A DNA stretch of 8,149 bases. It comes from an uncultured Bacteroidota bacterium (GTDB lineage: Bacteria; Bacteroidota; Bacteroidia; Bacteroidales; CAIWKO01). Every line of letters starts with the position of its first letter. Within the stretch, counting starts at the first letter, position 1. The notes beneath the pieces are model-generated. The model saw only the letters and a program-made list of their open reading frames with translations. It did not search any database and was not told the origin of the DNA. A program made the position numbers and the translations under genes. Location: contig CALGYY010000255.1 of the NCBI GenBank assembly GCA_937934705.1, positions 1-8,149 on the forward strand. The letters are read 5' to 3'. Positions 1-6,230 of this stretch are shown here, piece after piece.

Positions 1-349
1 GGGGCTTCAATTGGGAGCTGGTGGTCCCTGAATTCAGCACCAGGCTGGTGCCGCAAAACGGGCATTGATCACTGGTTACGTTGGGCTTCATAGTTGTTGT
101 TGCCCCACAGGATGTACACTTTACGGTAGACACTTCCTGCTTGGCTTCATCTTTCAGTTTATTGTTGATGAAGTCCACATAATCAATTTCCTCGATAGGC
201 ACATCTGATTTAATTTCTATCTCATTATGTGCACCGCAATATTCACAACTCAGGCTGGTTGTACCGGCTTTGAATTTCAGCACGGCCCCGCACTGATGAC
301 ATTTCAGTTCCTGGTTGGTTCCTTCAAGTTTCTCGTTAAAATCGTTCAT
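1..349 (-). CDS. Tandem zinc-ribbon protein (YdjG-like), C-terminus cut by window edge
   Basis: Only the first 116 residues lie in the window. They contain two zinc ribbons with identical spacing: CxxC at C17/C20 paired with C35/C38, and CxxC at C78/C81 paired with C96/C99, each pair separated by 14 residues. An acidic, lysine-containing linker (about 43-75) joins them, so an internal duplication is likely. Each ribbon should bind one structural zinc. Proteins of this kind are usually annotated as TFIIB-type zinc-ribbon or, misleadingly, PriA-like; full members usually continue into a longer C-terminal region, often with membrane segments, which is not visible here. The ATG at 349 follows the stop of the SPFH gene by 39 nt with no terminator or clear promoter between, so the two genes are probably co-transcribed. 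In Bacillus subtilis a zinc-ribbon protein (YdjG) and an SPFH protein (YdjI) are encoded beside PspA, which suggests a membrane-associated stress role. There is no Shine-Dalgarno sequence. Confidence 0.8.
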   Translation of the reverse strand, partial: MNDFNEKLEGTNQELKCHQCGAVLKFKAGTTSLSCEYCGAHNEIEIKSDVPIEEIDYVDFINNKLKDEAKQEVSTVKCTSCGATTTMKPNVTSDQCPFCGTSLVLNSGTTSSQLKP

Positions 350-388
350 GGGTAAGATGTAAGATAAGTAATTGTGTTTTCAGCGGTC

Positions 389-1495
389 TTACTTTGCAGG
401 AGGCGGGGGTGGCGGTACAGCGTTAAACACCTGCGCCAGTTCCGGGACCTGTCCGGCAGCGGCCCATGCCGCCATACCCTGTTTCCATACCATGCTCTCG
501 GCATTAAACTGACCCTGCATAGCCATTTGCTGAAGTTGCTGAATAGTAAAAGGGCCTGTCTGCTGTCCGTTAACAGCCACGAAGAAGCTCAGTACCGGAG
601 GCGGCGGAGGCACCTGCTGGTTCTGCTGCTGGTTCTGCTGCTGATTGAAAGAATTCATCATCTGATTGGCCATCCCGAATCCCATTCCCAGTCCGATCCC
701 GTTACCTGCATTGCCACCGGGGTTCTTAGCAGCTTCCTCAATGGAGTTGGCAGTCTGGTATTTCATGTAATTGTCAAGGTTTCCAACAGCACCCATACTC
801 GAACGCTTGTCAATGGCCTCCTCTACTGCCGGCGGGAGCGAAATGTTTTCGATCAGGAACTTGGTCACCTCCAGTCCGTACTCATCAAACTCAAAAGCAA
901 TTTTCTTGGTGATAAACTCTGAAAACTCATTGTAATTTGCCGCCAGATCCAGCACGGGGATCTTACTCTCTCCGAGCAGATCGGTAAAGCGGGTTACGAT
1001 GATGTTCTTCAATTGCTCGTAAACCTCATCAGTGGTAAATTTTCCATCCGTCCCGGCAATCTCTTTAATGAATTTGGCTGCATTCATGATCTTGATGGCA
1101 TAACTGCCAAATGCCCTGATCCTCACAATACCGAAATCCGCATCCCGCATGGCGATGGGATTCTTGGTTCCCCATTTCAGGTCGGTGAAGTTCTTGGTGT
1201 TCACAAAATATACTTCGGCCTTAAACGGACTGTTGAATCCATATTTCCACCCCTTTAGGGTAGAGAGGATCGGCAGGTTCTTGGTTTCAAGGGTATAGGT
1301 GCCCGGTGTAAAAACATCGGCAATCTGTCCTTCATTCACAAAGACCGCCACCTGCGATTCGCGAACGACCAGCTTTGCGCCGTTCTTGATCTCGTTGCCA
1401 TAGCGGTCGAAACGATAGATCATGGTGTTGTTGGTGGCATCAAGATACTCGATGATATCTATGAATTCACCTTTGATTTTGTCAAAAAGTCCCAT
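389..1495 (-). CDS. SPFH-domain (YdjI/virion-core-like) protein with C-terminal GYF_2 domain
   Basis: This 368-residue protein starts at ATG 1495. Residues about 20-220 form an SPFH/band-7-like domain of the YdjI subgroup (often annotated as virion core protein, lumpy skin disease virus). A Gly/Met-rich stretch (about 255-280) and a Gln/Asn-rich linker (284-294, QQQN repeats) follow. Next come five prolines (296-300), a GYF_2 (DUF4339-like) domain at about 304-355 with the typical G-P-F and W-x-x-G-M-x-x-W positions, and a final run of six prolines (361-366). No signal peptide or membrane helix is visible, so it is probably cytoplasmic or peripherally attached to the inner membrane. SPFH proteins oligomerise at membranes, and GYF domains are known to bind proline-rich peptides. 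The zinc-ribbon gene lies 39 nt downstream, giving a two-gene operon with a -7 box just upstream. By analogy with Bacillus YdjI a role in envelope stress is plausible, but this is inference. Confidence 0.88.
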   Translation of the reverse strand: MGLFDKIKGEFIDIIEYLDATNNTMIYRFDRYGNEIKNGAKLVVRESQVAVFVNEGQIADVFTPGTYTLETKNLPILSTLKGWKYGFNSPFKAEVYFVNTKNFTDLKWGTKNPIAMRDADFGIVRIRAFGSYAIKIMNAAKFIKEIAGTDGKFTTDEVYEQLKNIIVTRFTDLLGESKIPVLDLAANYNEFSEFITKKIAFEFDEYGLEVTKFLIENISLPPAVEEAIDKRSSMGAVGNLDNYMKYQTANSIEEAAKNPGGNAGNGIGLGMGFGMANQMMNSFNQQQNQQQNQQVPPPPPVLSFFVAVNGQQTGPFTIQQLQQMAMQGQFNAESMVWKQGMAAWAAAGQVPELAQVFNAVPPPPPPAK

Positions 1496-1520
1496 TGTTA
1501 AGAGTTTTTTAATTGTTGAT

Positions 1521-1528
1521 CAAAAATA
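1521..1528 (-). promoter_or_regulatory. Bacteroidota -7 box for the SPFH/zinc-ribbon operon
   Basis: The minus strand reads TATTTTTG, a full match to TAnnTTTG, ending 25 nt before the ATG at 1495. I see no TTG at the usual 19-21 nt upstream, so the -33 element is weak or absent. The box lies downstream of the terminator that closes the metal operon, which fits an independent transcript. Confidence 0.5.
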
Positions 1529-1593
1529 GCATTTTTCGTCAAAAAAGAGCAGGGATCGATAAAATAATCAGCAGAAAGGTGTGCGGAACAATT

Positions 1594-1625
1594 AAAAAAA
1601 GGGCAAACCCATGCTTGCCCCTTTT
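1594..1625 (-). terminator. Intrinsic terminator of the metal-handling operon
   Basis: On the minus strand, 19 nt after the TAA of the HMA gene, AAAAGGGGCAA pairs with TTGCCCTTTTT (11 bp including one G-U pair) around an 8-nt loop. The descending arm runs into seven consecutive T residues. This is a textbook rho-independent terminator and marks the 3' end of the three-gene operon that starts near 4850. Confidence 0.9.
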
Positions 1626-1644
1626 CATTTTGAATCTCGGATTT

Positions 1645-2025
1645 TTAATGCTTACAACCCGGTGAGCATGATTTCCCTGCCGGTTTCTTGCAACAGGCAG
1701 GTAAAGCGTCGTAGGCCGCTTTATCAGCAGGCAGACCATCCGCATCATAACCGCTTTTGACCACCACCTGGCGGATGGCGTCTGGTCCGGTTTTTCTCTC
1801 ATCATAAGTGACTGTAAGAACCTTGTCTTCTACATTAAGTACCGATTTCTTAACTCCCTTTTCATAGGCCAGGGCAGATTCCAGCCTGTCTTTGCACATG
1901 CCGCACTGGGCTGAGGTCTTTATTCTGATCTCCTGAAACTTTTCATCTGCAGCCTTTTGGGCATAAAGGCCCGCGTTAAACATAAAGAATGCGACCAGTG
2001 CTGTCAACAAAATTTTACTTTTCAT
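1645..2025 (-). CDS. Periplasmic heavy-metal-associated (HMA) domain protein with Cys-rich tail
   Basis: This 126-residue protein has an N-terminal signal peptide (about 1-22, hydrophobic core followed by Y-A-Q) and one HMA ferredoxin-like domain (about 30-95). The metal site is C41-G-M-C44, a CxxC variant of the MxCxxC motif found in MerP, CopZ and the N-termini of metal-transporting P-type ATPases. After the HMA fold the tail adds C111-C112, C120, C124 and a terminal H126, giving a second potential thiol site. Such proteins bind Cu(I), Hg(II) or similar soft metals and hand them to partners; the signal peptide puts this one outside the cytoplasm. It is the last gene of the operon, 34 nt after the TonB-dependent receptor stop, and is followed by a strong terminator. 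HMA proteins beside TonB-dependent receptors recur in Bacteroidota. Which metal it carries cannot be told from sequence; copper is the most likely by family. Confidence 0.85.
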   Translation of the reverse strand: MKSKILLTALVAFFMFNAGLYAQKAADEKFQEIRIKTSAQCGMCKDRLESALAYEKGVKKSVLNVEDKVLTVTYDERKTGPDAIRQVVVKSGYDADGLPADKAAYDALPACCKKPAGKSCSPGCKH

Positions 2026-2059
2026 AAGCTTGAGTTTTTAAGTTGTGATGAATAAACAA

Positions 2060-4300
2060 TTATTTGATTTTTAAACGGAGGCCTGTATAAAATGTCCTTC
2101 CCATGAGCGGCCCCCAGATCATGGATGCATCAAAATAGGGTGAGCCCGGGTCATCGGCACTGACAATGGGGTGATGCTGAGTAAAATTCAGAAGGTTCTC
2201 AGCACCCACGTACCAGTCTACAATGCGCCACTTTTTTGTCACCTGGGCATGAAGCATATAATACTCTTTTGAATAAGAGGCTCTGGCATAAGGTTCAGGA
2301 TTGTCAGAGGTATTGGGCAAACGGCTCCTGCCATTGTATTGAGCTGTAAAGTCAAATTTCCATTTCTCAAAACGTGTGGCATACGAAATGGTCATCAGGC
2401 CTTTATACCGGCTTACAAACGGTGTTTCCAGAAGCTCCTCCCCATACGAGGTTTTGGAATCATTCCAGCGGAAAGCCAATGAAACATCAAAACGCTTGAG
2501 TGGCTGGATCATGAAGTCGAACTGGAAACTATTGGAGTAGGATCTTCCCGTGAGGTTATAAAAATACAAGGAATGAACATCCTGATCAATGTCTACAACC
2601 AGACGGTTGACGAAATCGGTACGGTAGAAATCAGCAGTGAGCGTGATCTTCCTGTTTTCATCGATATGAAAATCCTGGCTCACATTCATCCCGTAGTTCC
2701 AGGCTTCTTCCATCCTGAAATCTTCAATGATCCGGATCATCCTGTTACTGGCGAGATAGCTGCTGTTCTCGGCTATCCCGCTGGGAGAGCGGAAGCCCCT
2801 TCCGGCCGATGCCCTGATCGTAGTATTCTCAGCCGGATTCCACTTGAAATGAAACCTTGGCGTGATCAGCAAGCCATAGAGATTGTGATAATCCGTCCTG
2901 AGGCCCAGGATTATGTTCAACTTTTCTTTATGGCTGAAGGTGTATTGAAAAAATGCACCTGGAACATACTCCAAACGGCTGAATGCCGAATCGGTCAGCG
3001 ATTCGTCGTAATGATCCAGCATGAATGACGCGCCGGTACTGATTTGATGATTGGTGTTACTGATGATGGATTGATAAATAGTGTTGAGATAAACACTTTT
3101 TTGCTCACCATTGTATTTTCTCTGACCAAAAGCCGATTTCTGGTCATGCCATGTACCGGATGCAATGATACCCAGACTCTGATAGGGTTTGCTGAAACGG
3201 AAGCCGGATTTTATAATAGCCTGAATACGCTGCGTCAGCACCTCGGAGCCATAATAGACATCTGTATGACCTTCAGGCGGATCATAGTAATTAATCTGAC
3301 CCCCGTTTCTGTTATCATTCAGATAGTGCAGCAAGACCTGTGTATGACCGTCATTCTTATCTTCAAAAGTCCATCGATTCATGGCGTTGACCTGCCAACC
3401 GGTCGGACTGTCAAGAAATCCGTCTTTGTTATGATCGATCATCAGTGTATTGAATGAAGCATGGGTCAGCAACATCGTACTGATGCGCTCACTCACTTTG
3501 ATGGCCCCATTGATATTGGCTTCGAAACGGGCTTCATCATTGCCGAAAAGGTTGATGAACAAACGATCTTCTGTATGTTCGGGTTTTCGGTATTCCACAT
3601 TGATCTGTCCTGTTGTGGATTCATAGCCGGCTACAACCGAGCTCGTACCCTTTGAAACCTGAATCGACTGCATCCAGCTTCCCGGGATAAAACTGAGCCC
3701 GTAATTGGATGCAAGCCCCCTGACGGAGGGAACATTTTCCGACAGCAACTGACTGTATATGCCCGACAAGCCGAGCATCTGGATTTTTCGTGCCCCGGAG
3801 ACCGCATCCGTATATCCCACATCAACAGTGGCTGAATTCTCAAAGCTTTCCGAGAGGTTACAACATGCAAGCTTCTGAAGTCCGGCCTCAGTAATGATCT
3901 CAGTTTTTATAGGCTTGATCCGGGAGACAAACTGCCCGTCCTGATGCTCACTGATGACGACCTCTCCAAGTTCAGCATCGGACTCCAGAACAAAGTCAAC
4001 CTTTCTCTGTCCTGGTCTGATCTCAACCGTGTCGTTTCTAAACCCGACAAAACTTGCCACAAGCAGATTTGAGGAAGATGAAGTTCTTGCAATTTTGAAT
4101 GAACCATCCTCACCCGTTGTCACGCTTGAAGTTCCGCCTGCCCAGTAAACATTGGCGAAAGAGAGCGCATGTGCATGAGCCTCGTCATGATGTTCATCAT
4201 GCATTTTTCCTGTAACCGTTCCACGGATGAACTCCTGAGCTCCGACCTGAAACCCGGTCAGGGTCAGACCGAGGAGCCATAAAATTATTCTTCCAAACAT
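2060..4300 (-). CDS. TonB-dependent outer-membrane receptor, probably for metal
   Basis: I place the start at ATG 4300 (746 residues): it gives a clean signal peptide (1-22, ending G-A-Q) and has GGAGAG about 12 nt upstream. The frame is open further back, with ATGs at 4318 and 4369, but those add charged or non-signal residues. Order of parts: signal peptide; carboxypeptidase-regulatory-like domain (about 24-106); plug (about 115-260, including A145-C-C-N-L-S-E-S and later T-G-Q-I-N-V-E-Y at its end); then a long beta-barrel running to the C-terminus. Five histidines (34, 37, 38, 42, 44) interrupt the start of the N-terminal domain, with acidic residues between them, and suggest metal binding. 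Receptors of this class use TonB energy to import chelated metals or other scarce ligands across the outer membrane. The gene sits between a Cys-rich protein and an HMA protein, which supports a metal substrate, perhaps copper. An organic ligand cannot be excluded. Confidence 0.88.
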   Translation of the reverse strand: MFGRIILWLLGLTLTGFQVGAQEFIRGTVTGKMHDEHHDEAHAHALSFANVYWAGGTSSVTTGEDGSFKIARTSSSSNLLVASFVGFRNDTVEIRPGQRKVDFVLESDAELGEVVISEHQDGQFVSRIKPIKTEIITEAGLQKLACCNLSESFENSATVDVGYTDAVSGARKIQMLGLSGIYSQLLSENVPSVRGLASNYGLSFIPGSWMQSIQVSKGTSSVVAGYESTTGQINVEYRKPEHTEDRLFINLFGNDEARFEANINGAIKVSERISTMLLTHASFNTLMIDHNKDGFLDSPTGWQVNAMNRWTFEDKNDGHTQVLLHYLNDNRNGGQINYYDPPEGHTDVYYGSEVLTQRIQAIIKSGFRFSKPYQSLGIIASGTWHDQKSAFGQRKYNGEQKSVYLNTIYQSIISNTNHQISTGASFMLDHYDESLTDSAFSRLEYVPGAFFQYTFSHKEKLNIILGLRTDYHNLYGLLITPRFHFKWNPAENTTIRASAGRGFRSPSGIAENSSYLASNRMIRIIEDFRMEEAWNYGMNVSQDFHIDENRKITLTADFYRTDFVNRLVVDIDQDVHSLYFYNLTGRSYSNSFQFDFMIQPLKRFDVSLAFRWNDSKTSYGEELLETPFVSRYKGLMTISYATRFEKWKFDFTAQYNGRSRLPNTSDNPEPYARASYSKEYYMLHAQVTKKWRIVDWYVGAENLLNFTQHHPIVSADDPGSPYFDASMIWGPLMGRTFYTGLRLKIK

Positions 4301-4327
4301 AAGTCGATTTCTCTCCATTCTTTTGGT

Positions 4328-4343
4328 AATACAGCAATACAGC
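4328..4343 (-). repeat. 8-bp perfect tandem repeat in the operon leader of the receptor gene
   Basis: On the minus strand GCTGTATT occurs twice in a row between the Cys-rich gene and the receptor gene, 28 nt before the chosen receptor start. No function is evident; it may be a chance duplication. Confidence 0.4.
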
Positions 4344-4382
4344 GGAATAGCCCATGCCATCCGCAACAAAAGAAGGAGAATC

Positions 4383-4847
4383 TCAGATCCTGAGCGGGGA
4401 AAGTAAAGTGGTGAAGCCTTGTGTTAAGCCTGCTCCGGGAGGCCAGATCACCCGGGAAAGCGGTATAATATCCTGAAAAGAGAACTGCGGCAATATCGCA
4501 CAAGATGGAAGTGAGTTCAGCAGGACGACCATTTTCTCTGAAGCAGGTGCAGGCAGGTACTGTAAATCCAGTTTCAGAAACACCGGTTCATCCAGACAAC
4601 AGTCATGCTGAACCGGGTGAACAGCTTCTTCACCTGCAGGCAGGTTCGCACAACAGGAACTCTCATCTGTATCACAACAGGAAGTGCCTTCATGGTCACA
4701 GCAAGCACCTTCCTCATGCTGAAAAAACCTCAGTGAAGATTCATGATGGCTCTGACAATGATGAACAATAAAAAACACACCGCCGGAAGCTCCAAGAAAG
4801 AGAGGCAGCAATATGATCAGGACTGTATATCTGATTGCGTTTTTCAC
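4383..4847 (-). CDS. Cys/His-rich small exported or membrane-anchored protein, HYC_CC_PP-like
   Basis: This 154-residue protein has a hydrophobic N-terminal segment (about 5-28) acting as a signal peptide or anchor. It is followed at once by H29-H30-C31 and H34-H35, then vicinal cysteine pairs at 49-50, 57-58 and 65-66 (period eight residues, with acidic and Ser residues between) and a fourth pair at 83-84 after H81. W135-P136-P137 follows near the end. This order of motifs resembles the Bacteroidota HYC_CC_PP family, which is poorly characterised; the assignment is moderate. The abundance of Cys and His argues for metal binding outside the cytoplasm. The start is GTG: an in-frame TAA lies 21 nt upstream, no ATG intervenes, and the next Met is at residue 106. 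A -7 promoter box ends only 4 nt before that GTG. It is the first gene of the operon, with the TonB-dependent receptor starting 82 nt after its stop. Confidence 0.75.
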   Translation of the reverse strand: MKNAIRYTVLIILLPLFLGASGGVFFIVHHCQSHHESSLRFFQHEEGACCDHEGTSCCDTDESSCCANLPAGEEAVHPVQHDCCLDEPVFLKLDLQYLPAPASEKMVVLLNSLPSCAILPQFSFQDIIPLSRVIWPPGAGLTQGFTTLLSPLRI

Positions 4848-4851
4848 GCTA

Positions 4852-4859
4852 CAAATATA
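4852..4859 (-). promoter_or_regulatory. -7 box of the metal-handling operon
   Basis: The minus strand reads TATATTTG, a full TAnnTTTG match in an AT-rich stretch. It ends 4 nt before the GTG start at 4847, so transcription would begin at or next to the start codon. No good TTG is seen 19-21 nt upstream. Confidence 0.5.
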
Positions 4860-4882
4860 ATTTAAAATTTATCTAAATAGCT

Positions 4883-4902
4883 GAATTTAACAGAATTTAA
4901 CG
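4883..4902 (-). repeat. Tandem 10-bp repeat upstream of the metal-operon promoter
   Basis: On the minus strand CGTTAAATTC is followed directly by TGTTAAATTC, two units matching at 9 of 10 positions with a period close to one helical turn. The repeat ends 23 nt upstream of the -7 box, just beyond where a -33 element would be. It could be a regulator site or an A/T-rich upstream element. Confidence 0.45.
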
Positions 4903-4910
4903 CAACCAGG

Positions 4911-4931
4911 CAGATACACCTACAGTATCTG
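4911..4931 (-). terminator. Short hairpin after the SpoIID-like gene (weak terminator candidate)
   Basis: CAGATAC and GTATCTG form a perfect 7-bp stem with a 7-nt loop, starting 3 nt after the TAG stop at 4935. No T-run follows on the minus strand, so it is not a standard intrinsic terminator; it may only protect the 3' end or be incidental. Confidence 0.35.
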
Positions 4932-4934
4932 TGG

Positions 4935-6089
4935 CTAATAATTCCGGATCATGACCTGCTCGTAGCTCATAATCTCAACGTCCTTATAATAAAATTTTAT
5001 AATATCTCTGTATCCGTGTCCCAACTGAGCCATACGAATGGCGCCCTGCTGACTGAGTCCCACGCCGTGGCCATATCCTTTTCCGTAAAATACGACCTGA
5101 TCGCCTGACTGTTTTACAGAAAAATAAGCAGAGCGGAGTCCCAGTCCTTTGCGGATATCGGCCAGGCGGATTCCGTTATCAAAGTAAGCCTTCCGCTGAT
5201 CCTGTGAATAATTTAAGGCCAGGGCTCTTTTCTCAGCCAGGTCTGTCGGGTAATTGAAAAATGTTTTCAGGAAATTCAGCCATTCATCCACCGACATCGT
5301 TTTCTCCCAGCGTGCATTGGTCATCGATAGTGAAAAAGTATCCACTACTGATTTCAGGTATGGTGTTTCAATGCTCCACACATCTTCCGAATTGGCGGTC
5401 ATTCCACCGCTGTTGGAATGAAAAGCGGCCGAGATCATGTGCATATTCTTGTCCACGATGACATCTCCGGCAGTCTGAAAAACCGCAGCCTGAATATTGG
5501 GATTTTTGCATTTCCCGCTGTATAACTGGCAATGGATGCTGTCGCAAAGATTATAGCCCTCGCTGACATGTTTTCTGGAATTATTAAGGGCATATGTGCG
5601 GCAGCAGATCGCCTGTACTATATAAAATTCATTTTCCTTTGTGCTTCCTCCGCCTTCAGACTGCACGACTCCTGCGATATAATCTTCAAGATCCACATGA
5701 TTGATGATCTGAAGAACCCCGTTCACCACACTGATGCGGAGGTCATCATCATACTCTCTTTCCCTGGCACCGGAGGTCAGTGGCGTAATGAGGAAGCTGT
5801 TTATCAATCCTGCGCCGGACAAGGTCACGGTCATAAACATCCCGATGGATCTTCCGTCCTTCCTGACCAGCACACTATCGCCGGCCACCGAGAATTCTAT
5901 TGTTTCCGTCTTGAGAACCTCATCCCTGAGCTTATCATTCTCATATACGGAGTACTTCCCGATCAGCGGCTGGACCTTGACACTATTAATGCTGTAACCG
6001 GTATAAATTTTAACATCGAGATTAACATTAGCGTACAAGCCCTGTAATAACAGAGCACACAAAATGGTCAGCAGAATTTTCTTTATCAC
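4935..6089 (-). CDS. Secreted SpoIID/LytB-domain protein, probable peptidoglycan lytic enzyme
   Basis: This 384-residue protein has a signal peptide (about 1-20, ending Y-A). A beta-rich region of about 25-125 precedes the SpoIID/LytB core (about 130-375). Core motifs are all present: D-L-E-D-Y-I-A-G-V-V-Q-S-E at 133-145, with E145 at the position of the catalytic Glu of SpoIID; Q-A-I-C-C-R-T-Y-A at 159-167; H174, C182 and C187 in the C-D-S-I-H-C-Q region, candidate zinc ligands; F-H-S-N-S-G-G; and G-K-G-Y-G-H-G-V-G-L-S-Q-Q-G-A near the C-terminus. SpoIID of spore formers is a lytic transglycosylase acting on denuded glycan strands; relatives in non-spore-forming bacteria are presumed cell-wall enzymes. 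The start is GTG at 6089: an in-frame TAA sits two codons upstream and the next Met is residue 84. AAGAGAAC gives a weak ribosome site. A -7 box 45 nt upstream suggests its own transcript. Confidence 0.87.
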   Translation of the reverse strand: MIKKILLTILCALLLQGLYANVNLDVKIYTGYSINSVKVQPLIGKYSVYENDKLRDEVLKTETIEFSVAGDSVLVRKDGRSIGMFMTVTLSGAGLINSFLITPLTSGAREREYDDDLRISVVNGVLQIINHVDLEDYIAGVVQSEGGGSTKENEFYIVQAICCRTYALNNSRKHVSEGYNLCDSIHCQLYSGKCKNPNIQAAVFQTAGDVIVDKNMHMISAAFHSNSGGMTANSEDVWSIETPYLKSVVDTFSLSMTNARWEKTMSVDEWLNFLKTFFNYPTDLAEKRALALNYSQDQRKAYFDNGIRLADIRKGLGLRSAYFSVKQSGDQVVFYGKGYGHGVGLSQQGAIRMAQLGHGYRDIIKFYYKDVEIMSYEQVMIRNY

Positions 6090-6134
6090 GTTCTCTTAGT
6101 TATTATCAAACCTTTCCCTGAACGGGTATTGATG

Positions 6135-6142
6135 CAAAGATA
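6135..6142 (-). promoter_or_regulatory. -7 box for the SpoIID-like gene
   Basis: The minus strand reads TATCTTTG (TAnnTTTG match), preceded by an A-rich stretch and placed 45 nt before the GTG start at 6089. No clear TTG is found at the expected -33 distance. Confidence 0.45.
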
Positions 6143-6211
6143 GTTTTTTTCATAAAATGTCACGAACGTTGTTATGAGTTGAATCCTGCAGACGGTCATT
6201 CATGCCGTATT

Positions 6212-6230
6212 CCCTGCACTGCATGCAGGG
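6212..6230 (-). terminator. Hairpin abutting the methyltransferase stop codon
   Basis: CCCTGCA and TGCAGGG form a perfect 7-bp GC-rich stem with a 5-nt loop, beginning at the base right after the TAG stop (6233-6231). No T-run follows on the minus strand. It may be a non-canonical terminator or a 3'-end stabiliser; position and perfect pairing make chance less likely. Confidence 0.45.

Noticed and set aside
614..646. 12-bp CTG/GTT repeat tract as a phase-variation switch
   Set aside because: The unit is a multiple of three and encodes the QQQN linker, so slippage would only change linker length, and the copies are few.
374..922. Long plus-strand open frame opposite the SPFH gene
   Set aside because: Arg/Leu-rich translation produced by the complement of the Gln/Pro-rich coding region; no motif, promoter or start signal.
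1539..1805. Minus-strand open frame overlapping the 3' half of the HMA gene
   Set aside because: It runs straight through the strong terminator, has no domain or signal and lies in another frame of a clear HMA gene.
2573..3655. Series of plus-strand open frames opposite the TonB receptor
   Set aside because: They are antisense shadows of beta-barrel coding sequence, without domains or independent signals.
4301..4369. Longer N-terminus for the TonB receptor, starting at 4369 or 4318
   Set aside because: It would bury the signal peptide behind charged residues; ATG 4300 gives a proper signal peptide and a purine-rich ribosome site.
5532..6047. Plus-strand open frame opposite the SpoIID-like gene
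   Set aside because: No recognisable domain, and the opposite strand carries a complete, motif-rich SpoIID protein.
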